DNA of 64,000 nucleotides, from the NCBI RefSeq assembly GCF_023721715.1, contig NZ_JAMDLG010000001.1:1429889-1493888 (forward strand), in the 5' to 3' direction. Shown piece by piece: positions 43,404 to 51,357 of the stretch. Below the pieces are notes generated by a model that did not search any database, was not told where the DNA came from, and saw nothing but the letters and a program-made list of their open reading frames with translations. The DNA comes from Parasegetibacter sp. NRK P23. GTDB taxonomy: Bacteria > Bacteroidota > Bacteroidia > Chitinophagales > Chitinophagaceae. Position 1 is the stretch's first letter, and each line of letters begins with the position of its first letter. Both the position numbers and the translations under genes were made by a program.

Positions 43404-44291
43404 TTATTTCAGATTAGATCGGAAGAAAGCGATAATCAACTCATTCGCGTTCAGCGACATGGAGGAAGCATCGCCCAGTATCCTTGTTTTTTTCGCGCCT
43501 GGCCAGCTGTGGCCGCCATCTTTGGTGAGGTAGAGCTGCACCATTGTTTTTCCTTTGGCATCGGTCCACGTGGTGCAGGTGTAATTCTTTCCTGTTTCCA
43601 CGTTCGATTGAGTGGCTTCGTTCCAGCCAGCCCATCGTTTCAATCCATCTTCCACCGGAGGGAACCAGTTTTTCCCAATACCCGTTCCTCCTTTATAAGG
43701 CACACGGGTATCCAGTTCAGAATGAAAATGCAGTACTGGTACGCTGTTCCCCGGATCCTTCGCTTCGTTATAATACATGCTCCCGGCAACGGGCGCGATG
43801 GCGCTGATCTTTCCCGGTAAATCCGCCGCCAGCCGATAGCTCATCATTGCCCCGTTCGACATCCCGGTAACGAATACATTTCCGGGATCGGCACTAAAGT
43901 TTTTCACCATACTATCGATGAGGGCGGAGAGAAAAGCCACATCATCTACATTTTTTTCCATGGCGCCCGCGCAACATCCTCCCGCGTTCCAGGTGCGCAC
44001 GGCAAGTCGTCCTTCTCCCGGTACGCCATCGGCGCAGGCCACTAAAAAGCCCGCTTCGGCGGCCGCCTGGTTAAAGCCGTAGCTATTGTCGAACTGTTGC
44101 GCGCTGCCACCCCCGCCGTGCAGGGTGAGCACTAGGGGATAACGTTTCCCGGCCGTGAACGCAACGGGCTTCCTGACCAGGTAACTGCGTTCAGTACCGT
44201 TGATGGAAAGGCGTTTCTGCTCGGGACCGGATTGACCCACACTGAAAAGGGCGCTCAATAATATAAATAGGGACAAAAGGAAATGCTTCAT
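43404..44291 (-). CDS. Secreted PHB-depolymerase/feruloyl-esterase-like hydrolase
   Basis: A 295 aa exported alpha/beta hydrolase (signal MKHFLLSLFILLSALFSVGQ). It has the oxyanion region PLVLTLHGGGGSAQQFD, nucleophile Ser in VTGMSNGAMMSYRLAA, a likely Asp in HFHSELDTRVPYKGG and His in GGHSWPGAKK. AGGCCAGAMEKNVDD holds a CC pair typical of the LpqC/PHB-depolymerase family (carbohydrate esterase 1 like). Substrate may be a plant-wall ester, acetylated polysaccharide or polyhydroxyalkanoate; sequence alone does not decide. Confidence 0.9.
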   Translation of the reverse strand: MKHFLLSLFILLSALFSVGQSGPEQKRLSINGTERSYLVRKPVAFTAGKRYPLVLTLHGGGGSAQQFDNSYGFNQAAAEAGFLVACADGVPGEGRLAVRTWNAGGCCAGAMEKNVDDVAFLSALIDSMVKNFSADPGNVFVTGMSNGAMMSYRLAADLPGKISAIAPVAGSMYYNEAKDPGNSVPVLHFHSELDTRVPYKGGTGIGKNWFPPVEDGLKRWAGWNEATQSNVETGKNYTCTTWTDAKGKTMVQLYLTKDGGHSWPGAKKTRILGDASSMSLNANELIIAFFRSNLK

Positions 44292-44412
44292 CGGAAGAGA
44301 TTTATCCGCCCAAATTAGGAGGAATCTCCAGTTGAAAGAAGTGCGCTCCTATAAAACGGCCAAACCAGGGGCTGAACCGGACACGTGGCCGCTGCAGGAG
44401 TGCCAGAGGTGC

Positions 44413-45570
44413 TTAAAAGGCCTCGCCGGTGTACAGGTAAAAACCGGGTCCTTCTTTGGTGAAACCCACATCGAGCCGCAGGAAAATATCTTTCTTCGGA
44501 AAAAGAAGGTAACGGATGCCTGCGCCGCCCGAGGGCCTGATCTGGCTGAAACGAAACTGATCAATATAGGGCGCAACGGATGCCAATCCGCCAAATACGA
44601 CACCACCGAACTTCCTGCTGAATGGAAATGGCAACCAGCGGTATTCCGCCTGCGCGGCCAGCAGGTTCTTGTCACGGTACCTGCCCTGGTAGTAGCCGCG
44701 CATCATCATATCTCCGCCCAGGAGCGCCAACTGATTGAACGGCGCATCTCCCGTAATAAAATTACCGTTCACCTGCCAGGCCAGCACCTGTTGGTTGCCC
44801 ATGGGGTGAAAAGAACGCAGGTCGAGGTTCACGCTTCTGAAATCGAAATCGCTACCGAATCCGGAATTGTATTCCAGGAACGAAAGTTCAGTAAAAAGAC
44901 CTTCGCGTACATTCAGCACATTGTGTCTGTTGTCGTACACCAACGCAAGCCCGAGACCCAGATTGGCGCTTCCGCCTGCGCCTTGCGGCAGTGGATACGG
45001 TGGTCCGGCTTCAGGCTGACGAAACCGCGAGCGGCTCAGGCGCTGAAAATCCACTTCGGGACCAAAAAATAAATTCCGGCGCAACTTGCGCAATACACGC
45101 TGCCGCAGTAAAATATAATTGCCATCCACAATTGCGGGATGTGCGCCTGCTGTTTCCGGACCGGTACCATAATACAAAAGCGGGAACTTCTGCAAACGTG
45201 TTCTGCCCAGAAAGAACCAGTTGTCCTTATCGCCGTACAAAGCGTTGTCTATCCAAAGCCCATATTGATTTTCCAATGTAAAAAACGCGAAGGCGTTCAC
45301 TTCACTCAAACGGTTCAGGGTATCATTTTTTGCCTGGTACAACAGCAAAGAAGAAATACCGAATTCAAAACTTGTTTCGGGCGCGTAAGCCAGGGTTGGG
45401 TAGAAGCGGATGCTGGCTTTACCAGGAGGCGTGGTATCTGCAATGGAGCGTTGAATAAGGCGTTGCAGCCACCTGCCTGACTTTGCCGTATCCTGCGTGA
45501 ATGCTTTGGAATAAATACATAGGATAATAATAATTGCCGGGAGGAGGCGGATGTTTAAACTTCTTTTCAT
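44413..45570 (-). CDS. Omp85/BamA-superfamily outer-membrane barrel without POTRA
   Basis: A 385 aa protein with signal MKRSLNIRLLPAIIIILCIY ending near AFTQD. The rest is a beta barrel: FYPTLAYAPETSFEFGISSL, LGLALVYDNRHNVLNVREGL, QLALLGGDMMMRGYYQGRYR, AQAEYRWLPFPF and a C-terminal aromatic end (YLYTGEAF). DNRHN and GG..MMRGYYQGRYRDKN correspond to the conserved bacterial-surface-antigen barrel, including the VRGF/Y-type lid loop. No POTRA repeats are present, which separates it from BamA and TamA. Function unknown, perhaps lipid or protein insertion. Confidence 0.85.
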   Translation of the reverse strand: MKRSLNIRLLPAIIIILCIYSKAFTQDTAKSGRWLQRLIQRSIADTTPPGKASIRFYPTLAYAPETSFEFGISSLLLYQAKNDTLNRLSEVNAFAFFTLENQYGLWIDNALYGDKDNWFFLGRTRLQKFPLLYYGTGPETAGAHPAIVDGNYILLRQRVLRKLRRNLFFGPEVDFQRLSRSRFRQPEAGPPYPLPQGAGGSANLGLGLALVYDNRHNVLNVREGLFTELSFLEYNSGFGSDFDFRSVNLDLRSFHPMGNQQVLAWQVNGNFITGDAPFNQLALLGGDMMMRGYYQGRYRDKNLLAAQAEYRWLPFPFSRKFGGVVFGGLASVAPYIDQFRFSQIRPSGGAGIRYLLFPKKDIFLRLDVGFTKEGPGFYLYTGEAF

Positions 45571-45696
45571 TGGTGTCAGGAAACAAATGTAGTTAAATAG
45601 GGAGTAGAATTTTTTTTCAGATAACAGAAAATAGTTTGTGAAAGCTTACCATGATCAGCATCAATAGTTGGAACCTACTCCCGTATCAGCTTTAAC

Positions 45697-45718
45697 TTTA
45701 AAGGTGTTTCCCTTTAAA
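45697..45718. promoter_or_regulatory. Dyad directly upstream of lanB
   Basis: TTTAAAGG (45697-45704), 6 nt, CCTTTAAA (45711-45718) is a perfect dyad ending 10 bp before the lanB ATG. It could be an operator or an mRNA hairpin over the ribosome site. A similar CTTTA/TAAAG dyad precedes the candidate peptide gene at 51103. Confidence 0.5.
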
Positions 45719-45728
45719 TAGAACCGTT

Positions 45729-48700
45729 ATGAGCTACAGATTTTTACCGTCGCTAGTGCTCCGGACGCCATTGTATGGTTTTAAGGAGCGTGGAAACATG
45801 GATTATGCCGCATTACTGCATACGGAGGTTTTCAGGAAGGCGATTTTTCTTTCGAGCGAGCTTCTTTTTGAAGCGCTGCACAAGAAAGGTTTTGCGTATG
45901 ATACACTATCCGAAAAAGAGCGGCACACCGTACAGAAGTATGCGAACAGGGCATCGTTCCGCTCCACGCCCTTCGGTATGTTCGCGGCCGTATCGCTTAC
46001 CTCCTGGCAACCGGCTTCAACTGCTTCAATTGTTGTAGCGCGTTCCCCTTCTCTATATGTGAAACCTGATTTTTCGATATTACCTGGTATTGCGGCGTCC
46101 CTGGGGTATACCAACAAGGCTATGGAATTGCGTATCAATCAGAGCGCATTTACAGGCAGGAACGATATCCGGTTTATCCGGCGCGAGTTTTCGGAGCTGG
46201 ATGCGCGTTTCGCGCTGGTTGCCGCCCCCAGGAACAGCTTGCTTCGAACCCTTATGCGTTTGGCGAAGCGTGGTATTTCAAGGCTTGCACTGGCTGCTGC
46301 CATCAGGTCTGAAACCGGTGCTTCCGCTGAAGAAGTGAGCGACTATATAAAGGAGTTGGAAGCGGAGCAATTGCTGGTAAGCGCTTCCGCCCCTAATATT
46401 ACTGGTAATGATTATACGCAGGAACTATTACCGCTTTTGGAGCAACAACAGCCTGTGTTAAAAAAAATATTGCGGGAGCTGACGGAAAACCGGCACCCTT
46501 CACTGGCTTTCCTGAGCGCGACGGCCGCGAAACTTTCAGCGTATACCGGTCAAAAGCCAAAATCCAGTTTTTATTGCGTGGCTGAACGGAAGGCAATTGC
46601 CGGCGGGCTCCCAATGAAGTACCAGCAGCAGATCAAGGAAGGATTGCATTGCCTGCAACTGCTTTCATCCTACACGCCCTCACCTGACCTGGAGCAGTTC
46701 CGCAAGGCTTTCCTCGCGCAATACGAGCGGGAAGAAGTACCGTTGCTGGAAGCGCTTGATCCGCAGTTGGGCATAGGTTATGGCAGTTTTGGAGAAATGG
46801 GCAACCAGGTCCTTATTTCTTCCCTCGGATTGGATATTGCCGCCGCACGTACAGCGAAGAAGAACCAGCCAAAGAACCTGGCGGCGTTGCTGATGAATGA
46901 GTGGATGCAGCAAAGAAAGCTGACCGGCCTGGGAGAAGTAGCAATAACGAATGACCATCTTAAAGAGATTTCCTCCGAAAATAATTCACATCCCTTGCCA
47001 CCCAGTATTGCCGTCATGTTCCGCGTAGTAGATGGTCAGGTTATCATCGAAAGCGCCGGAGGTGCATCAGCCTTGCAAATGACCGGAAGATTTTCCTGTA
47101 TTCCTTCCATAGAAGCATTTGCGCAAGAAGTGGCCCGCCATGAACAGGAGATGAACCCGGGGGTGGTATTCGCGGAGATCGCGCATTTCTGTAACGTACA
47201 TGCCGCCAACATCAACAGGCGGCAACACCTGCGCAGGTATGAAATACCGGTGCTTACCAATTCCACCCTTCCGGGTAACCGGCAAATACCGCTTGCTGAC
47301 CTTATGATTTCCGTAGTGGACAACACTGTTGTACTGCGTTCCAGGAAACTGGGGAAGCCCGTAATACCAAGACTTGCATCAGCATATAATTATACGAAAA
47401 ACTCACTTCCTATCTTCCGGTTTCTCTGCGATGTTCAATCGCAACAGTTGACCACCAGCTTCAGTTTGTCCCTTTCATCGGCTGTTCCGGGTTTGAAGTT
47501 CTACCCGCGTGTGCGTTACAGGTCATGCATCATCCACCTTGCGGAGTGGCACCTGTACGAAGAAGAGCTGGCACCCCTTGCCAATGCTGATCCATCAAAC
47601 AGGATTCGATTGTTCCGTCAGCTCTGTGCCGAAATTCATCTTCCAAGGTATGTCGCGCTTACCATCCATGATAATTTTATTGTGTATGATTTGAACCTTG
47701 ATGCGGAAGTCAGCGCTTTGTTAATTGAAATAAAACCCATGCGGAAAGTTGCGTTAAAGGAATTCATCTACCCACAGGAATCGCTGATCAAAACGGAGGA
47801 CGGAACCGAACTGATCGGGCAGTATATCGCCACACTTATCCTGGATGAACCTTCCTACAAGGAGATTCCGTTAACCGAAAACAGAAAGCAGCCCGTTACC
47901 CCAAAAGATACGGGCAACTGGCTCTATTTTAAAGTCTACTGCCACCCGCTTTCCGCTGATGGTATTTTGCTGCAGCACCTGCTGCCGATCGTAGAGAAAA
48001 GTATAAGGACCGGACTCGTTCAGCAGTGGTTCTGGTTGCGTTACAATGATCCTGAGCACCACCTGCGCATCCGTCTTAAAACAGAAAGACGGAACCAGGG
48101 AAAGGTATTTGAATTGTTCAATCATTGTTTGCACAAGCTTTACCTTTCCAAGCTGGTGCACCGTTTCCAAACGGATGTGTACAAGCGGGAACTGGAGCGC
48201 TATTCAGCAGCGCTGATCGTATATGTGGAAGCGCTGTTCCATTGTAGCAGCAACATTGTGGTAAGGTATCTTCAGAAAGCTGCCGTCGCGGGATACAGGG
48301 AAGAAGAGACGGTAGTGGAAGGCGTCAGTTTTGCCAACCGGTTATTGGGTTATTTCGGCTTCTCTACGGAAAAAGAAACAGATTTCTGTAAAAAGAACTT
48401 TGAGGCTTTTTACCAGGAACATGGTGGTGTTAAAGGATTCAGGACGGAAGCGGAAAAACTCTACCGGACCATGCAGCCCGCGCTGGAAGAAGCCCTGGTA
48501 CTGAACGAGACCATGCGTGATTTTGACCGTGTGGGGCAGAATGTACATTTTCTTCTGGTTAAGCTGAGCTTCTCTCCACCCGGGGGGCCTGATATCAACA
48601 GCCTTGCGGCGGATATTGTCCACATGCACATCAACAGGTTGTTCAGCAGCAACCAGCGTTATTATGAAATGCTGGTTTACTTTATGCTGTACCGGCACCT

Positions 48701-48734
48701 CACCGTAAGGGCTTTCAGGCAGCGGCCATCATGA
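45729..48734 (+). CDS. Class I lanthipeptide dehydratase (LanB), full length
   Basis: A 1001 aa LanB with both halves in one chain. The glutamylation half begins FLPSLVLRTPLYGF and has RASFRSTPFGMFAAVSL (the R-TPFG-F signature). The elimination half (SpaB_C, from about residue 730) has WLYFKVYCHP, WFWLRYNDPEHHLRIRLK, YKRELERYSAAL and DIVHMHINRLF, matching the Arg- and His-bearing motifs of NisB. LanB enzymes use glutamyl-tRNA to glutamylate Ser/Thr of a precursor and then eliminate glutamate, giving Dha/Dhb. No LanC, protease or transporter is adjacent. The best substrate candidate is the peptide at 50926-51093. Its 3' end overlaps the convergent LytTR gene by 6 bp. Confidence 0.95.
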   Translation: MSYRFLPSLVLRTPLYGFKERGNMDYAALLHTEVFRKAIFLSSELLFEALHKKGFAYDTLSEKERHTVQKYANRASFRSTPFGMFAAVSLTSWQPASTASIVVARSPSLYVKPDFSILPGIAASLGYTNKAMELRINQSAFTGRNDIRFIRREFSELDARFALVAAPRNSLLRTLMRLAKRGISRLALAAAIRSETGASAEEVSDYIKELEAEQLLVSASAPNITGNDYTQELLPLLEQQQPVLKKILRELTENRHPSLAFLSATAAKLSAYTGQKPKSSFYCVAERKAIAGGLPMKYQQQIKEGLHCLQLLSSYTPSPDLEQFRKAFLAQYEREEVPLLEALDPQLGIGYGSFGEMGNQVLISSLGLDIAAARTAKKNQPKNLAALLMNEWMQQRKLTGLGEVAITNDHLKEISSENNSHPLPPSIAVMFRVVDGQVIIESAGGASALQMTGRFSCIPSIEAFAQEVARHEQEMNPGVVFAEIAHFCNVHAANINRRQHLRRYEIPVLTNSTLPGNRQIPLADLMISVVDNTVVLRSRKLGKPVIPRLASAYNYTKNSLPIFRFLCDVQSQQLTTSFSLSLSSAVPGLKFYPRVRYRSCIIHLAEWHLYEEELAPLANADPSNRIRLFRQLCAEIHLPRYVALTIHDNFIVYDLNLDAEVSALLIEIKPMRKVALKEFIYPQESLIKTEDGTELIGQYIATLILDEPSYKEIPLTENRKQPVTPKDTGNWLYFKVYCHPLSADGILLQHLLPIVEKSIRTGLVQQWFWLRYNDPEHHLRIRLKTERRNQGKVFELFNHCLHKLYLSKLVHRFQTDVYKRELERYSAALIVYVEALFHCSSNIVVRYLQKAAVAGYREEETVVEGVSFANRLLGYFGFSTEKETDFCKKNFEAFYQEHGGVKGFRTEAEKLYRTMQPALEEALVLNETMRDFDRVGQNVHFLLVKLSFSPPGGPDINSLAADIVHMHINRLFSSNQRYYEMLVYFMLYRHLTVRAFRQRPS

Positions 48735-49460
48735 ATTGCGTTTCGTTTTTACCAGCCGTTCTTTTACAAAACTGAAAAAGTGATCCCGGTAGCTCGCGCC
48801 GATGGGCAATGGTTCCGGGATACCTTCCAGGAATACATCATTGCCTTCAATGTGACTGATGAAGTCCGTATTCAGTATAAACGACTTGTGTATGCGAAAA
48901 AAATGACCTGGTAGTTCTGATTCCATTTCAGAGAGACTCAGGTAAGTCAGGTACGCCTTCTCCTGCGTTACAACGGAGAGGTAGTTTTTTTTGCTCTCCA
49001 TGTAAAGGATATGGTCATGGAATAGCTTTACGATCTTTCCCTTGCCTTCCGTCTGAATGAAAAGTGTGCTGTTGCGTGGTACTTCAGGTTGTTTCAATTT
49101 CAGTGATCCCTGCACTTTGTGCAGGCTTTTCAAAAAACGTTCATAAGGAAACGGCTTCAGTAAAAAATCGCTCACGCCAAGTTCAAATCCGTTTATCGCG
49201 TAATCCTGATAAGCTGTGGTAAAGATAATCTGCGTATTGTTGCCCAATAGCACGGCCACTTCCGTTCCCTGTAGTTGGGGCATATCCACATCAAGAAAAG
49301 TAATATCTGCGTATTTGCCGCTATCCCTGAAGAGCGCCAGCGCTTCGAGGGGGTTGGTACTGGATCCGATGAGCTCCAGGCCCGGTGTTTTCTCGATATA
49401 AGCTTTTAAAGTTTCAATGGCGTGTAGTTCATCGTCAATAATATAGCAGGTGGTGGCCAT
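48729..49460 (-). CDS. LytTR-family response regulator
   Basis: A 243 aa two-domain regulator. The receiver (residues 4-125) has CYIIDDELHAIETLK, phospho-acceptor D57 in ITFLDVDMPQLQG, TTAYQDYAINGFELG and LLKPF. The LytTR DNA-binding domain (about 137-235) has LFIQTEGKGKIVKLF, ILYMESKKNYLSVV and HFFRIHKSFILNTDFI. Such regulators bind direct repeats upstream of few target genes. Paired with the sensor kinase 9 bp upstream. Being squeezed between lanB and the candidate precursor peptide suggests it controls this locus; that is inference. Confidence 0.95.
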   Translation of the reverse strand: MATTCYIIDDELHAIETLKAYIEKTPGLELIGSSTNPLEALALFRDSGKYADITFLDVDMPQLQGTEVAVLLGNNTQIIFTTAYQDYAINGFELGVSDFLLKPFPYERFLKSLHKVQGSLKLKQPEVPRNSTLFIQTEGKGKIVKLFHDHILYMESKKNYLSVVTQEKAYLTYLSLSEMESELPGHFFRIHKSFILNTDFISHIEGNDVFLEGIPEPLPIGASYRDHFFSFVKERLVKTKRNS

Positions 49461-49469
49461 TTTGTTCGT

Positions 49470-50573
49470 TTAAAGTGTGATTTCCAGTTTTACCTGGAAA
49501 TGATCGTCCATATCCATGCTTTCAAGCGTAAACTTTCCGGAGTAGCGGGCTTCCAGTCGTTCCCTGAGATTGCTGATGCCAATCCCGGGTGTTTTGTACT
49601 GAATCGTGGTTTTCTTCCGGTTCCTGGTTTCAAAAATAATCTTTCCGTGCTCCATTTTAATCAGGATTCGTGCCGGGTCATCCGCATCCATCAACTCCGC
49701 GTATTTGAACATATTTTCAACCAATGGAATGAGTATGAGCGGCATGATATGTACCCCGGTGATATCCCCTGTTATTTTCAGCTGAAGGTGCAGCCGGTTG
49801 CTGAACCTGGCCTGGTTGATGCGGATCAGGTTTCCGATTTGCTCCAGTTCCTCTTCCAGTAACACGCTGCCGTCCTCTTTTGTTCCGTTGAGCGAATAGC
49901 GCATGATATCGGCCAGGGTGATCACCGATTCCGCCGCTTCTGGAGAGGCCTCCCGAACTTCATTCTGAATAAAGTTGAGTGCGTTGAAAATGAGGTGCGG
50001 GTTTACCTGCGATTGAAGGAAGGCATTCTGTGTTTTTACCAGTTGCACCTCCATTTCGGCTTTCGCCTGCTCCTGCAGGAAAGCCCTTGCTTCTGTTTCC
50101 CGGAGCCGTTGGAGGTTTTGAAAGAAACGTCGGGTATACCAGAAGGCACAGCTGAAAAGCGTGAAGTAAATGAACCGCCAGGAGTGCCTTATTATAATAG
50201 TTGGGTCAGCCCCTCTTAAATACGTGACGTAGCTTTCTCCTTTTTTTGAAAGAAAAAACCAGTTGTTTGCAGTCATAAAACCGGAATAGACCACCCATTG
50301 CAGCAGTAGGGTGATGAGATAAAAGGCGGCCCACCATTTACCTTTCTTAACGGACCAACCCAAAAGCGCCGCGTTGATGTAGAAAAAGGAAATATTAATG
50401 ATATATGGAATAATAAATCCCCAGGTGATATTATAGTTTAAATGATAGCCGCCCTGCACATAAACCATCCCCACCTCATACGCAATGAATACCGACCATG
50501 CAACGGCATGGTAAAGGAGTAGCTTTCCTCTTGCCTTTTTCAGAATATCCTTCTCCAGACGCTGAACCGCCAT
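49470..50573 (-). CDS. LytS/YehU-type sensor histidine kinase
   Basis: A 367 aa membrane kinase. Four hydrophobic segments occupy roughly residues 17-150 (KLLLYHAVAWSVFIAYEVGM, ITWGFIIPYIINISFFYINA, AAFYLITLLLQWVVYSGFM, FIYFTLFSCAFWY). A short coiled coil follows, then the His_kinase box FLQSQVNPHLIFNALNFIQ (relatives usually have NPHFLFN) and ATPase motifs LILIPLVENMFKYAELM and GIGISNLRERL. There is no periplasmic sensor domain, so it probably senses through the membrane helices, as AgrC-like kinases sense peptides. Paired with the LytTR gene downstream. Confidence 0.94.
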   Translation of the reverse strand: MAVQRLEKDILKKARGKLLLYHAVAWSVFIAYEVGMVYVQGGYHLNYNITWGFIIPYIINISFFYINAALLGWSVKKGKWWAAFYLITLLLQWVVYSGFMTANNWFFLSKKGESYVTYLRGADPTIIIRHSWRFIYFTLFSCAFWYTRRFFQNLQRLRETEARAFLQEQAKAEMEVQLVKTQNAFLQSQVNPHLIFNALNFIQNEVREASPEAAESVITLADIMRYSLNGTKEDGSVLLEEELEQIGNLIRINQARFSNRLHLQLKITGDITGVHIMPLILIPLVENMFKYAELMDADDPARILIKMEHGKIIFETRNRKKTTIQYKTPGIGISNLRERLEARYSGKFTLESMDMDDHFQVKLEITL

Positions 50574-50594
50574 ATATCCTTCCGCTTAAATGAA

Positions 50595-50648
50595 AAATAA
50601 GTGTTGAACAGACTTAAAGTAAGCTAAGTTTCTGTACAACACTTATTT
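50595..50648 (-). terminator. Long hairpin between candidate peptide gene and kinase gene
   Basis: AAATAAGTGTTG (50595-50606) and CAACACTTATTT (50637-50648) pair exactly; inner ACAGA/TCTGT and CTTA/TAAG extend the stem. On the minus strand it is followed by TTTTTC. It lies 22 bp before the kinase ATG, so it could terminate or attenuate transcription coming from the peptide gene. Confidence 0.55.
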
Positions 50649-50715
50649 AAATTAAGGACAATGCGGCAAATTCTCAAAAAGATATATGGCCGGCTAATGA
50701 AACTAAAGTTAAAAT

Positions 50716-50775
50716 GGCATATACAACTCACAAGTTATTGTTTGAACAACAAGCCGGCAACGTGTTGTATATGCC
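50716..50775. repeat. Inverted repeat, 12-bp arms
   Basis: GGCATATACAAC (50716-50727) and GTTGTATATGCC (50764-50775) are exact inverses around 36 nt. On the minus strand the hairpin is followed by ATTTT, so it may be a terminator for the peptide transcript 150 bp upstream. The rest of 50574-50925 has no gene I would support. Confidence 0.55.
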
Positions 50776-50925
50776 TGTGCCAATTGAGACTTCCTGCTTT
50801 TCCGGTTTCATTTTCCGCCGCCGGTTGAGAACTATGAAACCACAGGTGCCCCGTTTACTGGCGCGATAAGGTTAGAAGTGGTGGATAAGATCTAACGGAT
50901 AAGTATATGAAGTAGCTTAAAAGTC

Positions 50926-51093
50926 TTAAAAAGGACGTCCTCCTGCGAGGCTGGTGGTTGGGTGGGTAGTGGTAACCGTGGTGGTGGTATCCATAATGTC
51001 ACCAGTGTAATTTAGTTGCCGGGACTTCTTTTCTCTGAATACAAACAACACCTTATTCTCAAATTTCAGCAGATTGCTTTTTTGTTTTTTCAT
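50926..51093 (-). CDS. Candidate Thr-rich, Cys-free RiPP precursor peptide (55 aa)
   Basis: ATG 51093 to TAA 50926 encodes 55 residues, too short for usual gene callers. Residues 1-34 form a basic leader (MKKQKSNLLKFENKVLFVFR, then EKKSRQLNYTGDIM). Its LLKFENKVLFVF segment resembles the K/L/F-rich leaders of Bacteroidota class I lanthipeptides. Residues 36-55, TTTTVTTTHPTTSLAGGRPF, hold nine Thr and one Ser but no Cys. Dehydration by LanB would yield many dehydrobutyrines and no lanthionine ring can form within the peptide. It is on the strand of, and upstream from, the kinase/LytTR pair, and 2.2 kb from the LanB gene. No GG is found at the leader/core border, so the cleavage site is unknown. 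Coding status is strongly suggested, not proven. Confidence 0.72.
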   Translation of the reverse strand: MKKQKSNLLKFENKVLFVFREKKSRQLNYTGDIMDTTTTVTTTHPTTSLAGGRPF

Positions 51094-51102
51094 CTTACAC
51101 TG

Positions 51103-51118
51103 CTTTAGAGTTCTAAAG
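51103..51118. promoter_or_regulatory. Dyad upstream of the candidate peptide gene
   Basis: CTTTAGA, 2 nt, TCTAAAG (51103-51118) is a perfect dyad 9 bp before the ATG at 51093. On the minus strand the upstream edge contains TACTTTAG, a weak -7-like element. It resembles the CTTTA...TAAAG dyad before lanB. No gene is seen between it and 51357; a TTG-started symporter gene follows. Confidence 0.45.
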
Positions 51119-51357
51119 TAGGGCGATCTGAAAAGCAGCCTGAGACTTTTACACCCATTTGCGTATTCTGCATTTGAACATGGGCTTTTTACATATTTCC
51201 CTTAGCCCCGGTTCAGGATGGAACATATAAAAAGAAATGCTAATTATATGAAAAAAGGCAAGGTTTGTACATAATAGAGAGAACTAAGAGCAGGAAAAGT
51301 TAACTTGAGGCCTCTTATATTTCATTTTTTACGATCACTTTCGCAAAGCATTAAATT

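Noticed and set aside
50661-50828. A 55-codon plus-strand frame with five Cys (SYCLNNKPATCCICLCQLRL)
   Set aside because: Cys-rich and tempting as a lanthipeptide precursor, but it is on the strand opposite the kinase operon, overlaps the 12-bp-arm hairpin, and its leader (MRQILKKIYGRLMKLKLKWH) and tail look random. An overlapping 51-codon frame from 50714 is equally open.
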